In this document: in pieces, positions 9,623-18,735 of the stretch
Layout of the letters: each line of letters begins with the position of its first letter
Position numbering within the stretch: the stretch's first letter is position 1
Assembly: GCA_027315255.1 (NCBI GenBank)
Contig: DAHUYL010000056.1
Coordinates: 1 to 64,000, forward strand
Direction: 5' to 3'
Origin: Solirubrobacterales bacterium
Lineage (GTDB): Bacteria > Actinomycetota > Thermoleophilia > Solirubrobacterales > Solirubrobacteraceae
Length of the DNA: 64,000 bases
Made by a program: the position numbers and the translations under genes
Notes under the pieces: generated by a model
The model's input: the letters and a program-made list of their open reading frames with translations, nothing else
The model's database searches: none
Told to the model about the DNA's origin: nothing

Positions 9623-12600
9623 TCAGGCGAAGCCGCTGGTGAGGAACGCGTGCTGGGCGGCCTTCGTGCGCGTGACCGTACGGGCGGCGATTCCGATCTC
9701 CTCGATAAGACCGCCGCGGCTCTTGAGGATCGCGGTGACCGAGCCGTGGGCGACGAGGTACCAGTGGTTGGCGCCGATCTGGAACTGGTTGCCGCCGGGA
9801 AGCGCGCCCAGCGCGGCGACGAGGGTCGCGCCGGGGCGGATGCCGGCGATCGCGTAGTAGGGGTTGGAGGTGGAGATCCAGACGATGCGGCCGATGCGTT
9901 CGGCGCCGTGTTCCCGGCGCGCCAGCTTCGGGGAGGCGTAGCCGACGCGGACGCCGATCGGGGTCAGGCAGAAGAAGTCCTCGAACGGCTTGCCGCGGTT
10001 CGAGCTGTGGCGGTAGGCGTGGTGGGCTTGCGCGCGGGTCATGCCGAGCGTGACGAGCCCGATGCGGGCGCCTGAGACCGTGCCGCTGGCCTTCGGGCAG
10101 CCTTTGATGGCTGGCAGCGCGATCGTGATCGGGGCACTGGTGGCAGGCTGGCTGTCGCCCGCGGGGTTGATGGCGGTGACGGTGCAGGTGAGCGTCGCGC
10201 CCTCGTCGAGTGTCGTGGGCGTGTAGGTTGGGGTGCTGGCGCCGGGGATCGGGGTGCCGTAGCGGGCCCATTGGTAGGTGTAGGAGGTCGGGTTGGCGGT
10301 CCAGGAGCCGGTCGGGCAGGTCAGCCTCATGCCTGGCTTGGGGTTGCCGGCGATCGCGGGCGCGAGCGTGTTCGCCGGCCGCGCGAGCGGCGACGGTGGT
10401 GTCGCGGTCGTGGTCGTGGGTGTCGGCGCTGTGGTCGTGGTCGTGGGTGTCGGCGCTGTGGTCGTGGTCGTGGGTGTCGGCGCTGTGGTCGTGGTCGTGG
10501 TTGTGGGGTTGGCGGTGAACGCCGCGCTCACGGTCGTGTCGGAGCTCAGCGTGAGCGTGCACGCACCGGCGCCCGAGCAGCCGGCGCCGGTCCAGCCCGC
10601 GAATGTCGAGCCGGTCGCTGCGGTGGCGCTCAGCGTGATCTGGCTGCCCTGGTCGTAGGCGTGCGAGCACGCGCCGGGGCAGGAGATCCCGGACGGCGAG
10701 CTGGCGATCGTCCCCGAGCCGCTGCCGGTCGGCGTGACGGTCAGCGTCTGCTGTGCAGGCGGGTTGGCGGTGAAGCTGGCCGTGATCGTCTGGTCGGAGC
10801 TGATCGTGACCGTGCACGTGCCGGTGCCCGAGCAGCCGCCACCCGCCCAGCCCGCGAACGACGAGCCCGACGCCGGGGTCGCGGTCAACGTCACCTGGGT
10901 GCCCTGGGCGTAGCTGTGGGAGCAGGTGCCTCCGCAGTCGATGTTGGCGTCGGCGCTGGACACCGTGCCCGAGCCGGAGCCCGCCTTGGAGACCGTAAGC
11001 GCGCACAGCGTCGGGACCTGCCCGATGGCTTTCGTCATTCCATCGTCGGTGAACCAGATGTCGCAGCCAGGGCCGCCCGCGATGGCGTTCGGAGAACTGC
11101 CTGAGTTCAGTCCTGTCGAGAACTCGCTGATCGCGTGCGTGCTCGGGTTGATCTCCCCGATCGCCGGGGTCGTGCCGCTGTCGGTGAACCACAGGTTGCC
11201 GTCCGGTCCCGCGGCGATCTCGCGTGGCTTGCTGCCGGCGTTCAGGCCGGTCGAGAACTCGCTGATCGCGTCCGTGCTCGGATCGATCACGCCAATCGCT
11301 CGGGCCCCGGAATCGGCGAACCACAGGTTGCCGTCCGGTCCCGCCGCGATCCCGATCGGCACGGTCCCGGTAAGCAGGCCGGCGGTGAACTCGCCGATCG
11401 CGTGCGTGCTCGGATTGACCTGCCCGATCGCGCACGGGGCGTCGCACCCCGTGTCGGTGAACCAGATGTTGCCGTCAGGGCCGGCGGTGATCTCCGAAGG
11501 GGCGCTGGTCGAGCTCAGTCCGCTGGAGAACTCGCTGATCGCGCGAGTGCTGGGGTTGAGCTGTCCGATCGCCTTCGTCGTGCCGCTGTCGGCGAACCAC
11601 AGGTTGCCGTCCGGCCCAGCCGCGATCCCACGCAGGGCGCTGCCGGCGTTCAGGCCGGTCGAGAGCTCGCTGATCGTATCGGTGCCAGGGTTGATCTCGC
11701 CAACCGCCGCGGTGGTGCCGTTATCGGTGAACCAGACGTTGCCGTCTGGCCCGGCCGCGATCCCGTTCGGGTTGCTGCCGGAGTTCAGCCCCGCCGAGAA
11801 CTCGGTGATTCCTGAGGTCTCGCCCAGCAGCAGCCCCTGCAGGGCCGGCGAAGTGTCGTCGTACTGGCCAACCGCGCTGCACTCGCCCGGCGACGAGCAG
11901 GACACCGAAGAGATGTACATGAAGCCCGACTGGGTCGATCTTGCGTTCGCCGGGAGCGTTGCCTGCACCCCGGTCGCCCACACGCCACCGGTTTCGGTCA
12001 GCAACAGCCCTTGCCGGTTGTTCGAACCCACGGAGTAGGACCCGACGGCGGTGCAGTTCCCCGCCGACGCGCACGACACCGAGCTCGGCGACGCGTTCGA
12101 TCCGCCCGCGGGCAGGGCCGCCTCGATCCCGCTTGCCCACACTCCTGCGGTCTCGGTCACGAGCAGCCCCTGACCACCGCCCGAGCTGTCGTTGTACTGC
12201 CCGACGGCGGTGCAGTCGCCCGCCGACGCGCACGACACCGACGCGACGGTGACCGACGGGTTCGATCCGGCGCCCGCGGGCAGGGTCGCCTCGATCCCGG
12301 TTGCCCACGTGCCCCCGGACTGGGTCAGGAGTAGCCCCTGCTCGTGGCTCGAGCTGTCGGCGTAGTAGCCGACGGCGGCGCAGTTGCCCGCCGACGCGCA
12401 CGACACCGAACGCAGCACGATGGTGGCGTTGGGGCTGGCCGCGCTGTTCGCCGGCGGGGTGACCTCAACCCCAGGCGCCCACGTACCCCCGGTCTCGGTC
12501 AGCAGCACCCCCTGCTGGTTGCCGGCCGTATCGTCGTACTCGCCGGCTGCGGCGCAGCTCCCGGCGGACGTGCACGACACGGAGTTGAGGGCGACGTTGT

Positions 12601-13234
12601 CGCTCGGCGCGGCGCCGGCGGGCAGGACCGCCTGCACCCCGGTCGCCCACACCCCTGCGGTCTCGGTCAGCAGCAGCCCCTGCTGGTTGCTCGAGCCCAC
12701 GGTGTACTGGCCGACGGCGGTGCAGTTCCCCGCCGACGCGCACGACACCGAGCTCAGCGAGACGAACGGGTCCGATCCCGCGCCCGCGGGCAGGGTCGCC
12801 TCGACCCCCGTCGCCCAGGTGCCGCCGGTCTCGGTCAGCAGCACCCCCTGCTCGCTGCCCAACGCATCGTAGTACTCGCCGACGGCGCCGCAGTTGCCCG
12901 CCGAGGCGCACGACACCGCGCTGAGTCGAGTACCGAAGGCAGGCTCGGCATTCGCGGGCAGGGGAGCCTGCACCCCGGTCGCCCACGTGCCGCCGCTCTC
13001 GCCGAGCAGCACGCCCTGCCCGCTGCTCGAGCTGTCGAAGTACGTGCCGACGGCGGTGCAGCTCCCCGGCGAGGCGCACGCCACCGAGCTGAGCGAGACG
13101 GCGGGGTTCGATCCCGCGCCGCCCGGCAGGATCGCCTCGACGCCGGTCCCCCACGACGCCGCCGCCGCAGCCGGTGCGCCCGGCCCGGCGATCAGCGCGA
13201 CCGTCGACACCACGAACGCCAGCAGCCGTCGCAT
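9623..13234 (-). CDS. Large secreted repeat protein: Cys-containing repeats, Vgb-like propeller repeats, two bacterial-type repeats (FAGW...CSGxGxC), PTTTTT linker, Ig-like segment, uncharacterised C-terminal domain
   Basis: Start at 13234 (MRRLLAFVVSTVALIAGPGAPAAAAA) preceded by GGAGGA; repeats SCASAGNCTAVGQY and IAAGPDGNLWFTDSGT. Confidence 0.85.
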   Translation of the reverse strand: MRRLLAFVVSTVALIAGPGAPAAAAASWGTGVEAILPGGAGSNPAVSLSSVACASPGSCTAVGTYFDSSSSGQGVLLGESGGTWATGVQAPLPANAEPAFGTRLSAVSCASAGNCGAVGEYYDALGSEQGVLLTETGGTWATGVEATLPAGAGSDPFVSLSSVSCASAGNCTAVGQYTVGSSNQQGLLLTETAGVWATGVQAVLPAGAAPSDNVALNSVSCTSAGSCAAAGEYDDTAGNQQGVLLTETGGTWAPGVEVTPPANSAASPNATIVLRSVSCASAGNCAAVGYYADSSSHEQGLLLTQSGGTWATGIEATLPAGAGSNPSVTVASVSCASAGDCTAVGQYNDSSGGGQGLLVTETAGVWASGIEAALPAGGSNASPSSVSCASAGNCTAVGSYSVGSNNRQGLLLTETGGVWATGVQATLPANARSTQSGFMYISSVSCSSPGECSAVGQYDDTSPALQGLLLGETSGITEFSAGLNSGSNPNGIAAGPDGNVWFTDNGTTAAVGEINPGTDTISELSTGLNAGSALRGIAAGPDGNLWFADSGTTKAIGQLNPSTRAISEFSSGLSSTSAPSEITAGPDGNIWFTDTGCDAPCAIGQVNPSTHAIGEFTAGLLTGTVPIGIAAGPDGNLWFADSGARAIGVIDPSTDAISEFSTGLNAGSKPREIAAGPDGNLWFTDSGTTPAIGEINPSTHAISEFSTGLNSGSSPNAIAGGPGCDIWFTDDGMTKAIGQVPTLCALTVSKAGSGSGTVSSADANIDCGGTCSHSYAQGTQVTLTATPASGSSFAGWAGGGCSGTGTCTVTISSDQTITASFTANPPAQQTLTVTPTGSGSGTIASSPSGISCPGACSHAYDQGSQITLSATAATGSTFAGWTGAGCSGAGACTLTLSSDTTVSAAFTANPTTTTTTTAPTPTTTTTAPTPTTTTTAPTPTTTTATPPSPLARPANTLAPAIAGNPKPGMRLTCPTGSWTANPTSYTYQWARYGTPIPGASTPTYTPTTLDEGATLTCTVTAINPAGDSQPATSAPITIALPAIKGCPKASGTVSGARIGLVTLGMTRAQAHHAYRHSSNRGKPFEDFFCLTPIGVRVGYASPKLARREHGAERIGRIVWISTSNPYYAIAGIRPGATLVAALGALPGGNQFQIGANHWYLVAHGSVTAILKSRGGLIEEIGIAARTVTRTKAAQHAFLTSGFA
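10406..10503. repeat. Tandem 27-bp coding repeat (PTPTTTTTA linker)
   Basis: gtcgtggtcgtgggtgtcggcgctgtg repeated at least three times in frame. Confidence 0.9.
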
Positions 13235-13336
13235 ACGTCCTCCTCGCAACCCGGAGATGTCCATGCGCGCCGACGCTAGGGACGGGGCGTCCCACGAGCG
13301 TCCCACGGACCGGCGGCAACTACGCGAGCGATCAGA

Positions 13337-16300
13337 TCAGGCGTCGGCGAGCGCCGGCTGATCCTCGCCGGCGGGCTCAGCGTCCGGATCGGCGTCGCTC
13401 AGCTCGGCGAGCCGGGTCGGGTCCTTGGCGCTGCCGGCGATCAGCTCGTCGTCCGCCTGGCGCCGGCTGCGCGGCAGCGACCCGTTGCGCATGCCGAAGT
13501 ACACAGCCTGCGGGTGATGGGCGACGATCGCGAGCGTCGACTGCTCGGGCTCGAGCGCGTAGCCGCCGGTCAACCGAAGCCCGATCCGCTCGGCATCGAG
13601 CAGCCTGAACACCTTCTCGTGCTCGGACTGCTCGGGGCAGGCGGGGTAGCCCCACGCGTACCGCCGGCCCTGCGCGGGTGCGATCCCGAGGTCGGATCGC
13701 ACCCGTGCGTGCAGCCACTCGGCCAGCCCCTCGGCGCACTGCGTGCCGAGCCCGTGCACGAACAGCTGCTCGGCGAACTCGCCGTCGGCCTCGAGTCGTG
13801 CCATCAGCTCGGTCACCTCGGCGCCGGCGGTCACAGCCTGGATCGCGACCACGTCGAACGTGTCGGTGACGGTGCTGGTCCGGCCAGACCAGCACCGGAA
13901 GAAGTCCGCCAGGCAGAGCCGGTCACCGCGGGGCTGGCGCGGGAACACGAGGCGCTCCAGCTCGATCTCGCCGGGGGCGTCCGGGTCCCACACGATCAGC
14001 TCGTTGCCGTCGGCGTTGCACGGGAAGTAGCCGAGCAGCGCGCGCGGGCGCAGGTAGCTCTGCTCGCGCCACATCCGCTCGAGCCGGGGCTGGAAGTCCT
14101 CGCGCACGAGCCGCGTCCAGGCATCGCCCTTGACGCCGCGACCGCCCCAGTGGAGCTTGAACAGCACGTGCGTGTCGAGGTGCGGGTAGACCTCGTCGAG
14201 GTCGACCTCGAGCTCGCGCGCGCCCCAGAACGGGGGCTCGGGGATCGGGTTGTCGGTCCTTGCCGCGCAGCGAACGCTCGCGTCGTCGAGACCCGGCGCG
14301 CCGTCGTCCTCGTCAGGCGGTCGCTCGCGCAACGTACGCGCCGCCGCGACCGTGCGCGCCACCAGCGCCTCGCGCGCCTCGGGCTCGACCAGCTCGTCCA
14401 TCCGCGCAAGCCCCTCGAACGCGTCCTTGCAGTAGAACACTCCGGGGGCGTACACGTCGTCGGACTCGGCTCCGTGCGGGTACAGGATCCGCAGGCCGAA
14501 GTTGCGATTGATCGCGGCGCCGCCGACCAGCACCGGAAACTCGAGCCCGCGCTCGTGCAGCTCCTGAACGGCGGCGGGCATCTGTTTCGAGGTCGAGACC
14601 AGCAGCGCGCTCAGCCCGATCGCGGTCGCACGGTGCTCGACCGCCGCCTCGAGGATCGTCGAGATCGGCACCTGCTTGCCGAGGTCGACGACGTGGTAGC
14701 CGTTGTTGGTGAGGATCGTGCCGACCAGCGACTTGCCGATGTCGTGGACGTCGCCGAACACGGTCGCGATCACGACCGTGCCCTTCGCATAGCCCTCGAG
14801 CCGGTCGAGGTAGCGCTCGAGCCGCGCGACCGCGCGCTTCATCACCTCGGCCGACTGCAGCACGAACGGGAGGATCAGCTCGCCGGCGCCGAACTTGTCG
14901 CCGACCTCCTTCATCGCGGGCAGCAGCACGTCGTTGAGCGTCGGCACCGCCCCGATCTTCTCGACGCTGCGATCGATCCAGTCCTCGACCCCCTCCTTGC
15001 GCCGGCGCAGGATGTGGAAGTGAAGCGCCTGCTCTGGCTCCATCCCCGCGGTCGGGTCCTCCCGGGTGGCTGTCTCGGCCGGGCCGGTCGCCGCCTTGGA
15101 CTCGAAGTGGGAGATCAGCCGCTCGAGCGCATCCTCGCGGCGGTCGAGCACGAGGTCGTCGGCCAGCTCCCGCTCGAGCTCGGGGATCTCGGCATACGGG
15201 GTGATGTGGTTCGGGTTGACCATCGCCAGGTCGAGCCCGGCCTCGACGCAGTGGTGCAGGAACACGCTGTTGATCACGCTGCGCGCCGCCAGGCCGACGC
15301 CGAAGGAGACATTGCTGACACCGAGCGAGGTCTTGACGCCCGGCAGCTGCGCCTTGATCAGGCGGATCCCCTCGATCGTCTCGACCGCGCTGTGGCGCCA
15401 CTCCTCGTCACCGGTCGTCAGCGTGAACGTCAGGCAGTCGAAGATCAGCGCCTCGCGGTCGAGCCCGTGCTCCTCGCAGCAGAGCTCGGTGATCCGACGG
15501 GCGACCTCGAGCTTGCGCGCCGCCGTCTTGGCCATCCCGACCTCGTCGATCGTCAGCGCGATCAGCGCCGCCCCGTGTTCGTGCGCGAGCGGCGCCACCA
15601 CGTCGAGCTTGGCGCGGCCGGCCTCGAGGTTGACCGAGTTGACGATCGCGCGGCCCGGGATCTGCTCGAGCGCCGCCTCGAGCACGTCGGGCTCGGTCGA
15701 GTCGATCTGGATCGGCGCCGGCTGGGTGAGGCTGATCCGCTTGACGAGCTCGCGCATCTGGTCGGCCTCGTCCTGGCGCTCGGTCAGCGCCACGCAGACG
15801 TCGAGCACGTGCGCGCCGCCGTTCACCTGGTCCTCGGCGATCTGCAGCAGGCCGTCGTAGTCGTCGGCGAGCAGCAGCTCCTTGGCCTTGCGCGACCCCT
15901 GCGCGTTCACGCGCTCGCCGACGAGCGTCGGCCTCGGGTCCTGGACCAGCGTGGTGGCCGCGATCATGCTGCTGAGGTGGGGCACCCGGCTAGCCGGCCG
16001 GGTGCCTGGCTTGGCGTCCTTCACCCGCTCGACGAGCGCCGCGATGTGCTCCGGCGTCGTGCCGCAGCAGCCGCCGACGATCCCGACCCCGTAGCGCTCG
16101 ACGAACTCGCCGAGCGTCGCTGCCAGCGGCTCGGGCTGCTCGGGGAAGATCGTCTCGCCGCTGCGTCCCTGCAGCGGCAGCCCGGCGTTCGGGATGCAGT
16201 GCACCGGCACGGTGCTGTACTCGCCGAGGAAGCGGATCGCGTCGCGCATGTCCTCGGGGCCGGTCGAGCAGTTGAGCCCGATCCCGTCGAGCTTCAACGC

Positions 16301-16936
16301 CTCGAGCGTCGCCAGCACCGAGCTGATGTCGGTGCCGAGCAGCATCTTGCCGCCGTTGGGAAGCAGCGACACGCTGACGATCAGCGGCAGCGGGCGGGCA
16401 GTGTTGGCGAACGCCGCGCGGGCGCCGAACACCGCCGCCTTCGCCTCGAGGATGTCCTGGACGGTCTCGACGATCAGCAGGTCGGCACCGCCCTGCACGA
16501 GCCCGGTCGCCTGCTCGGTGAACACGTCGACGAGCTCTCGGAAGGTGATCCTGCCGAGCGTCGGATCGTCGGAGGCGGGCAGGAAGCCGGTCGGGCCGAT
16601 CGACCCGGCCACGAACCTCTGCTCGCCCGCCGCGCGCCGCGCGATCTCGGCGGCCTTGCGATTGATCTCGAGCGCGTGCTCCGCGAGACCCCACTCGCCG
16701 AGCTTCAGCCGCGAGGCCTGGAAGGTGTCGGTCTCGAGGACCTCGGCACCGGCATCCAGCATCGCCGCGTGCACGCCTTCGATCACGTCGGGGCGGTTCA
16801 GGACGAGCGCCTCGTGGCAGCGGCCCGGGAGGCGGTAGTCGCGCTCGAGGCTCAAGTCGTACTGCTCGAGCGTCGCTCCCATGCCGCCGTCGAACACGAC
16901 CACGCGCTCCCGGGTGGCGGCGAGGAAGTCACGCAT
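13337..16936 (-). CDS. metH: Cobalamin-dependent methionine synthase, full-length
   Basis: Hcy-binding (FDGGMGATLEQY, GGCCGTTPEHI), pterin-binding, B12-binding (GDVHDIGKSLVGTILTNNGYHVVDLG), AdoMet activation domain (DTHVLFKLHWGGRG, YAWGYPACPEQ). Confidence 0.97.
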   Translation of the reverse strand: MRDFLAATRERVVVFDGGMGATLEQYDLSLERDYRLPGRCHEALVLNRPDVIEGVHAAMLDAGAEVLETDTFQASRLKLGEWGLAEHALEINRKAAEIARRAAGEQRFVAGSIGPTGFLPASDDPTLGRITFRELVDVFTEQATGLVQGGADLLIVETVQDILEAKAAVFGARAAFANTARPLPLIVSVSLLPNGGKMLLGTDISSVLATLEALKLDGIGLNCSTGPEDMRDAIRFLGEYSTVPVHCIPNAGLPLQGRSGETIFPEQPEPLAATLGEFVERYGVGIVGGCCGTTPEHIAALVERVKDAKPGTRPASRVPHLSSMIAATTLVQDPRPTLVGERVNAQGSRKAKELLLADDYDGLLQIAEDQVNGGAHVLDVCVALTERQDEADQMRELVKRISLTQPAPIQIDSTEPDVLEAALEQIPGRAIVNSVNLEAGRAKLDVVAPLAHEHGAALIALTIDEVGMAKTAARKLEVARRITELCCEEHGLDREALIFDCLTFTLTTGDEEWRHSAVETIEGIRLIKAQLPGVKTSLGVSNVSFGVGLAARSVINSVFLHHCVEAGLDLAMVNPNHITPYAEIPELERELADDLVLDRREDALERLISHFESKAATGPAETATREDPTAGMEPEQALHFHILRRRKEGVEDWIDRSVEKIGAVPTLNDVLLPAMKEVGDKFGAGELILPFVLQSAEVMKRAVARLERYLDRLEGYAKGTVVIATVFGDVHDIGKSLVGTILTNNGYHVVDLGKQVPISTILEAAVEHRATAIGLSALLVSTSKQMPAAVQELHERGLEFPVLVGGAAINRNFGLRILYPHGAESDDVYAPGVFYCKDAFEGLARMDELVEPEAREALVARTVAAARTLRERPPDEDDGAPGLDDASVRCAARTDNPIPEPPFWGARELEVDLDEVYPHLDTHVLFKLHWGGRGVKGDAWTRLVREDFQPRLERMWREQSYLRPRALLGYFPCNADGNELIVWDPDAPGEIELERLVFPRQPRGDRLCLADFFRCWSGRTSTVTDTFDVVAIQAVTAGAEVTELMARLEADGEFAEQLFVHGLGTQCAEGLAEWLHARVRSDLGIAPAQGRRYAWGYPACPEQSEHEKVFRLLDAERIGLRLTGGYALEPEQSTLAIVAHHPQAVYFGMRNGSLPRSRRQADDELIAGSAKDPTRLAELSDADPDAEPAGEDQPALADA

Positions 16937-16953
16937 GAAGCTCGATGGTAGCG

Positions 16954-16996
16954 AACCTTGACACGAGCGTGACAAGGTTGTGCAGGTGTCTACACT
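16954..16996. promoter_or_regulatory. Divergent metH/ABC exporter control region: inverted repeat AACCTTG-N12-CAAGGTT and candidate + strand promoter GTGACA-N16-TACACT
   Basis: Read directly in the ~70-bp divergent intergenic region. Confidence 0.45.
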
Positions 16997-17013
16997 CAGG
17001 CGACGTGGTGGAG

Positions 17014-17907
17014 ATGCCGGGCGCGATCGAGTTGACCGGCGTCGTCAAGCGGTTCGGCGAGATCGTCGCGGTCGCCGGCCTCGACCTCGAGGTCCCGGCC
17101 GGCGTGTGCTTCGGGCTGCTCGGTCCCAACGGGGCGGGCAAGTCGACGACGATGCGGCTCCTGACCGCCCAGGCGATCGCCGACGAGGGCACGATCCGGG
17201 TGCTCGGCTACCGCCTGCCCGCAGAGTCCAAGCAGGCGCGGATGGCGATGGGCGTGGTGCCACAGCTCGACAATCTCGACGTCGAGCTGACCTGCCGCCA
17301 GATCCTCGGCGTGTTCTCGAGGCTGTACCGCGTGCCCGCCGCCGAGCGGCGCGGCGCGATCGACCGGGCGCTGCGGATCGCCAACCTCGAGGCGCGGGCG
17401 GACACGATCGTGAAGGAGCTGTCGGGCGGGATGCGGCGCCGGCTGCTGGTCGCCCGCGGCCTGATCCACCGACCGCAGCTGGTGCTGCTCGACGAGCCGA
17501 CGGTCGGGCTCGACCCGCAGGTCCGCCAGGAGCTGTGGTCGCTGATCGACAGCCTGCGCGCCGACGGCGTGACCGTGCTGATGTCGACCCACTACATCGA
17601 GGAGGCTGAGCGGCTGGCCGACACGGTGGCGGTGATGTCCGGCGGGCGCGTGATCGCGCAGGGGACCCCGGCCGACCTCGTGCACACGCACGTCGGGCGC
17701 GAGGTGCTCGAGGTGTACGGCCCGGCGGCGGAGCTGTCGGAGCTCGAGCAGCTCGCCAGCAGCCGCGGCTGGCGCCAGCGGCGAAGCGGCCCGGCGATCG
17801 CGCTGCTCGGGGCGGAGTCGCTCGACGACGCTGCCCCGCAGGGCGTGCGGCGTCCGGCCAACCTCGAGGACGCGTTCGTCGCGCTGACGGGACAGGAGAT
17901 CGAGTGA
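17014..17907 (+). CDS. ABC-2 type exporter ATP-binding protein (DrrA-like)
   Basis: GPNGAGKST, LSGGMRRRL, VLLDEPTVGLDPQ; alternative GTG start at 17005. Confidence 0.92.
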   Translation: MPGAIELTGVVKRFGEIVAVAGLDLEVPAGVCFGLLGPNGAGKSTTMRLLTAQAIADEGTIRVLGYRLPAESKQARMAMGVVPQLDNLDVELTCRQILGVFSRLYRVPAAERRGAIDRALRIANLEARADTIVKELSGGMRRRLLVARGLIHRPQLVLLDEPTVGLDPQVRQELWSLIDSLRADGVTVLMSTHYIEEAERLADTVAVMSGGRVIAQGTPADLVHTHVGREVLEVYGPAAELSELEQLASSRGWRQRRSGPAIALLGAESLDDAAPQGVRRPANLEDAFVALTGQEIE

Positions 17908-18734
17908 TCGCGGATCCGGTCGACAGCGCTGCCGAGGCCCGGGCGTCGGCCCTCGGCGCCGGCCGGGTCGGCCGGCTCGAGCCGGCGGCGATCGCCGGCG
18001 TGATCTCGCGCGACGTCGTGATCTTCAAGCGGTATTGGCGCTCGACCACGTTCTCGTCGGTCGTGCAGCCGGTGATCTACCTGCTCGCGTTCGGGCTCGG
18101 GTTCGGTTCGCTCGTGAAGGTGGTTGGCCACATGAGCTACGTCCAGTACGTCGCCACCGGCGTCGTCGCCACCGCGGTGCTGTTCTCCTCGACCTTCCCG
18201 GGGATGTTCAACACGTTCATCCGCTGGCAGTTCCAGCGCACCTACGACGCGCTGCTGGCGGCGCCGGTCGACGTCGAGGAGCTGATCACCGCCGAGATCC
18301 TGTGGGTGTCGCTCCGCGCGGGTGTGTACGGCCTGGCGCCGCTGATCGTCGGGCTGGCGTTCGGGCTGACGCCCGAGCCCGGGATGCTGCTGGTCGCCCC
18401 GATCGGGCTCGCGACCGGGTTCGGGTTCTGCGCGTTCGGGGTGCTGATCGCCGGGATCGCGAAGACGATCGACAACTTCAACTACATCACCAGCGCGGTG
18501 CTGACGCCGATGTTCCTGGTGGCCGGCACCTTCTTCCCGATCTCGAGGCTGCCGGCGGGGCTTCGGACGATCGCCAAGTTCAACCCGCTGTACCACTGCG
18601 TCCAGCTCGTTCGCGACGTCTCGCTGCAGAGCTTCCAGGTCGCGGATCTGCTTCACCTCGGCGTGCTGCTCGCTTTCGGAGCGGTCGTCTGGCGGCTCGC
18701 GATCTGGCGGATGCGCACCCGTTTGATCGACTGA
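17904..18734 (+). CDS. ABC-2 type transporter permease (DrrB-like)
   Basis: Multi-TM; 4-bp overlap with the upstream ATPase gene. Confidence 0.9.
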   Translation: MIADPVDSAAEARASALGAGRVGRLEPAAIAGVISRDVVIFKRYWRSTTFSSVVQPVIYLLAFGLGFGSLVKVVGHMSYVQYVATGVVATAVLFSSTFPGMFNTFIRWQFQRTYDALLAAPVDVEELITAEILWVSLRAGVYGLAPLIVGLAFGLTPEPGMLLVAPIGLATGFGFCAFGVLIAGIAKTIDNFNYITSAVLTPMFLVAGTFFPISRLPAGLRTIAKFNPLYHCVQLVRDVSLQSFQVADLLHLGVLLAFGAVVWRLAIWRMRTRLID

Positions 18735-18735
18735 G

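Noticed and set aside
10401-10510. CRISPR-like short tandem repeats
   Set aside because: The 27-bp units are contiguous, have no spacers and encode an in-frame PTTTTT linker.
10210-10518. ORF with repeated WSWVSAL peptide
   Set aside because: Antisense reading of the Thr/Pro linker repeat, not an independent gene.
13514-16951. 1145-aa + strand ORF opposite metH
   Set aside because: Shadow ORF in high-GC DNA; composition is His/Arg/Asp-rich with no domain, and the opposite strand is a full MetH.
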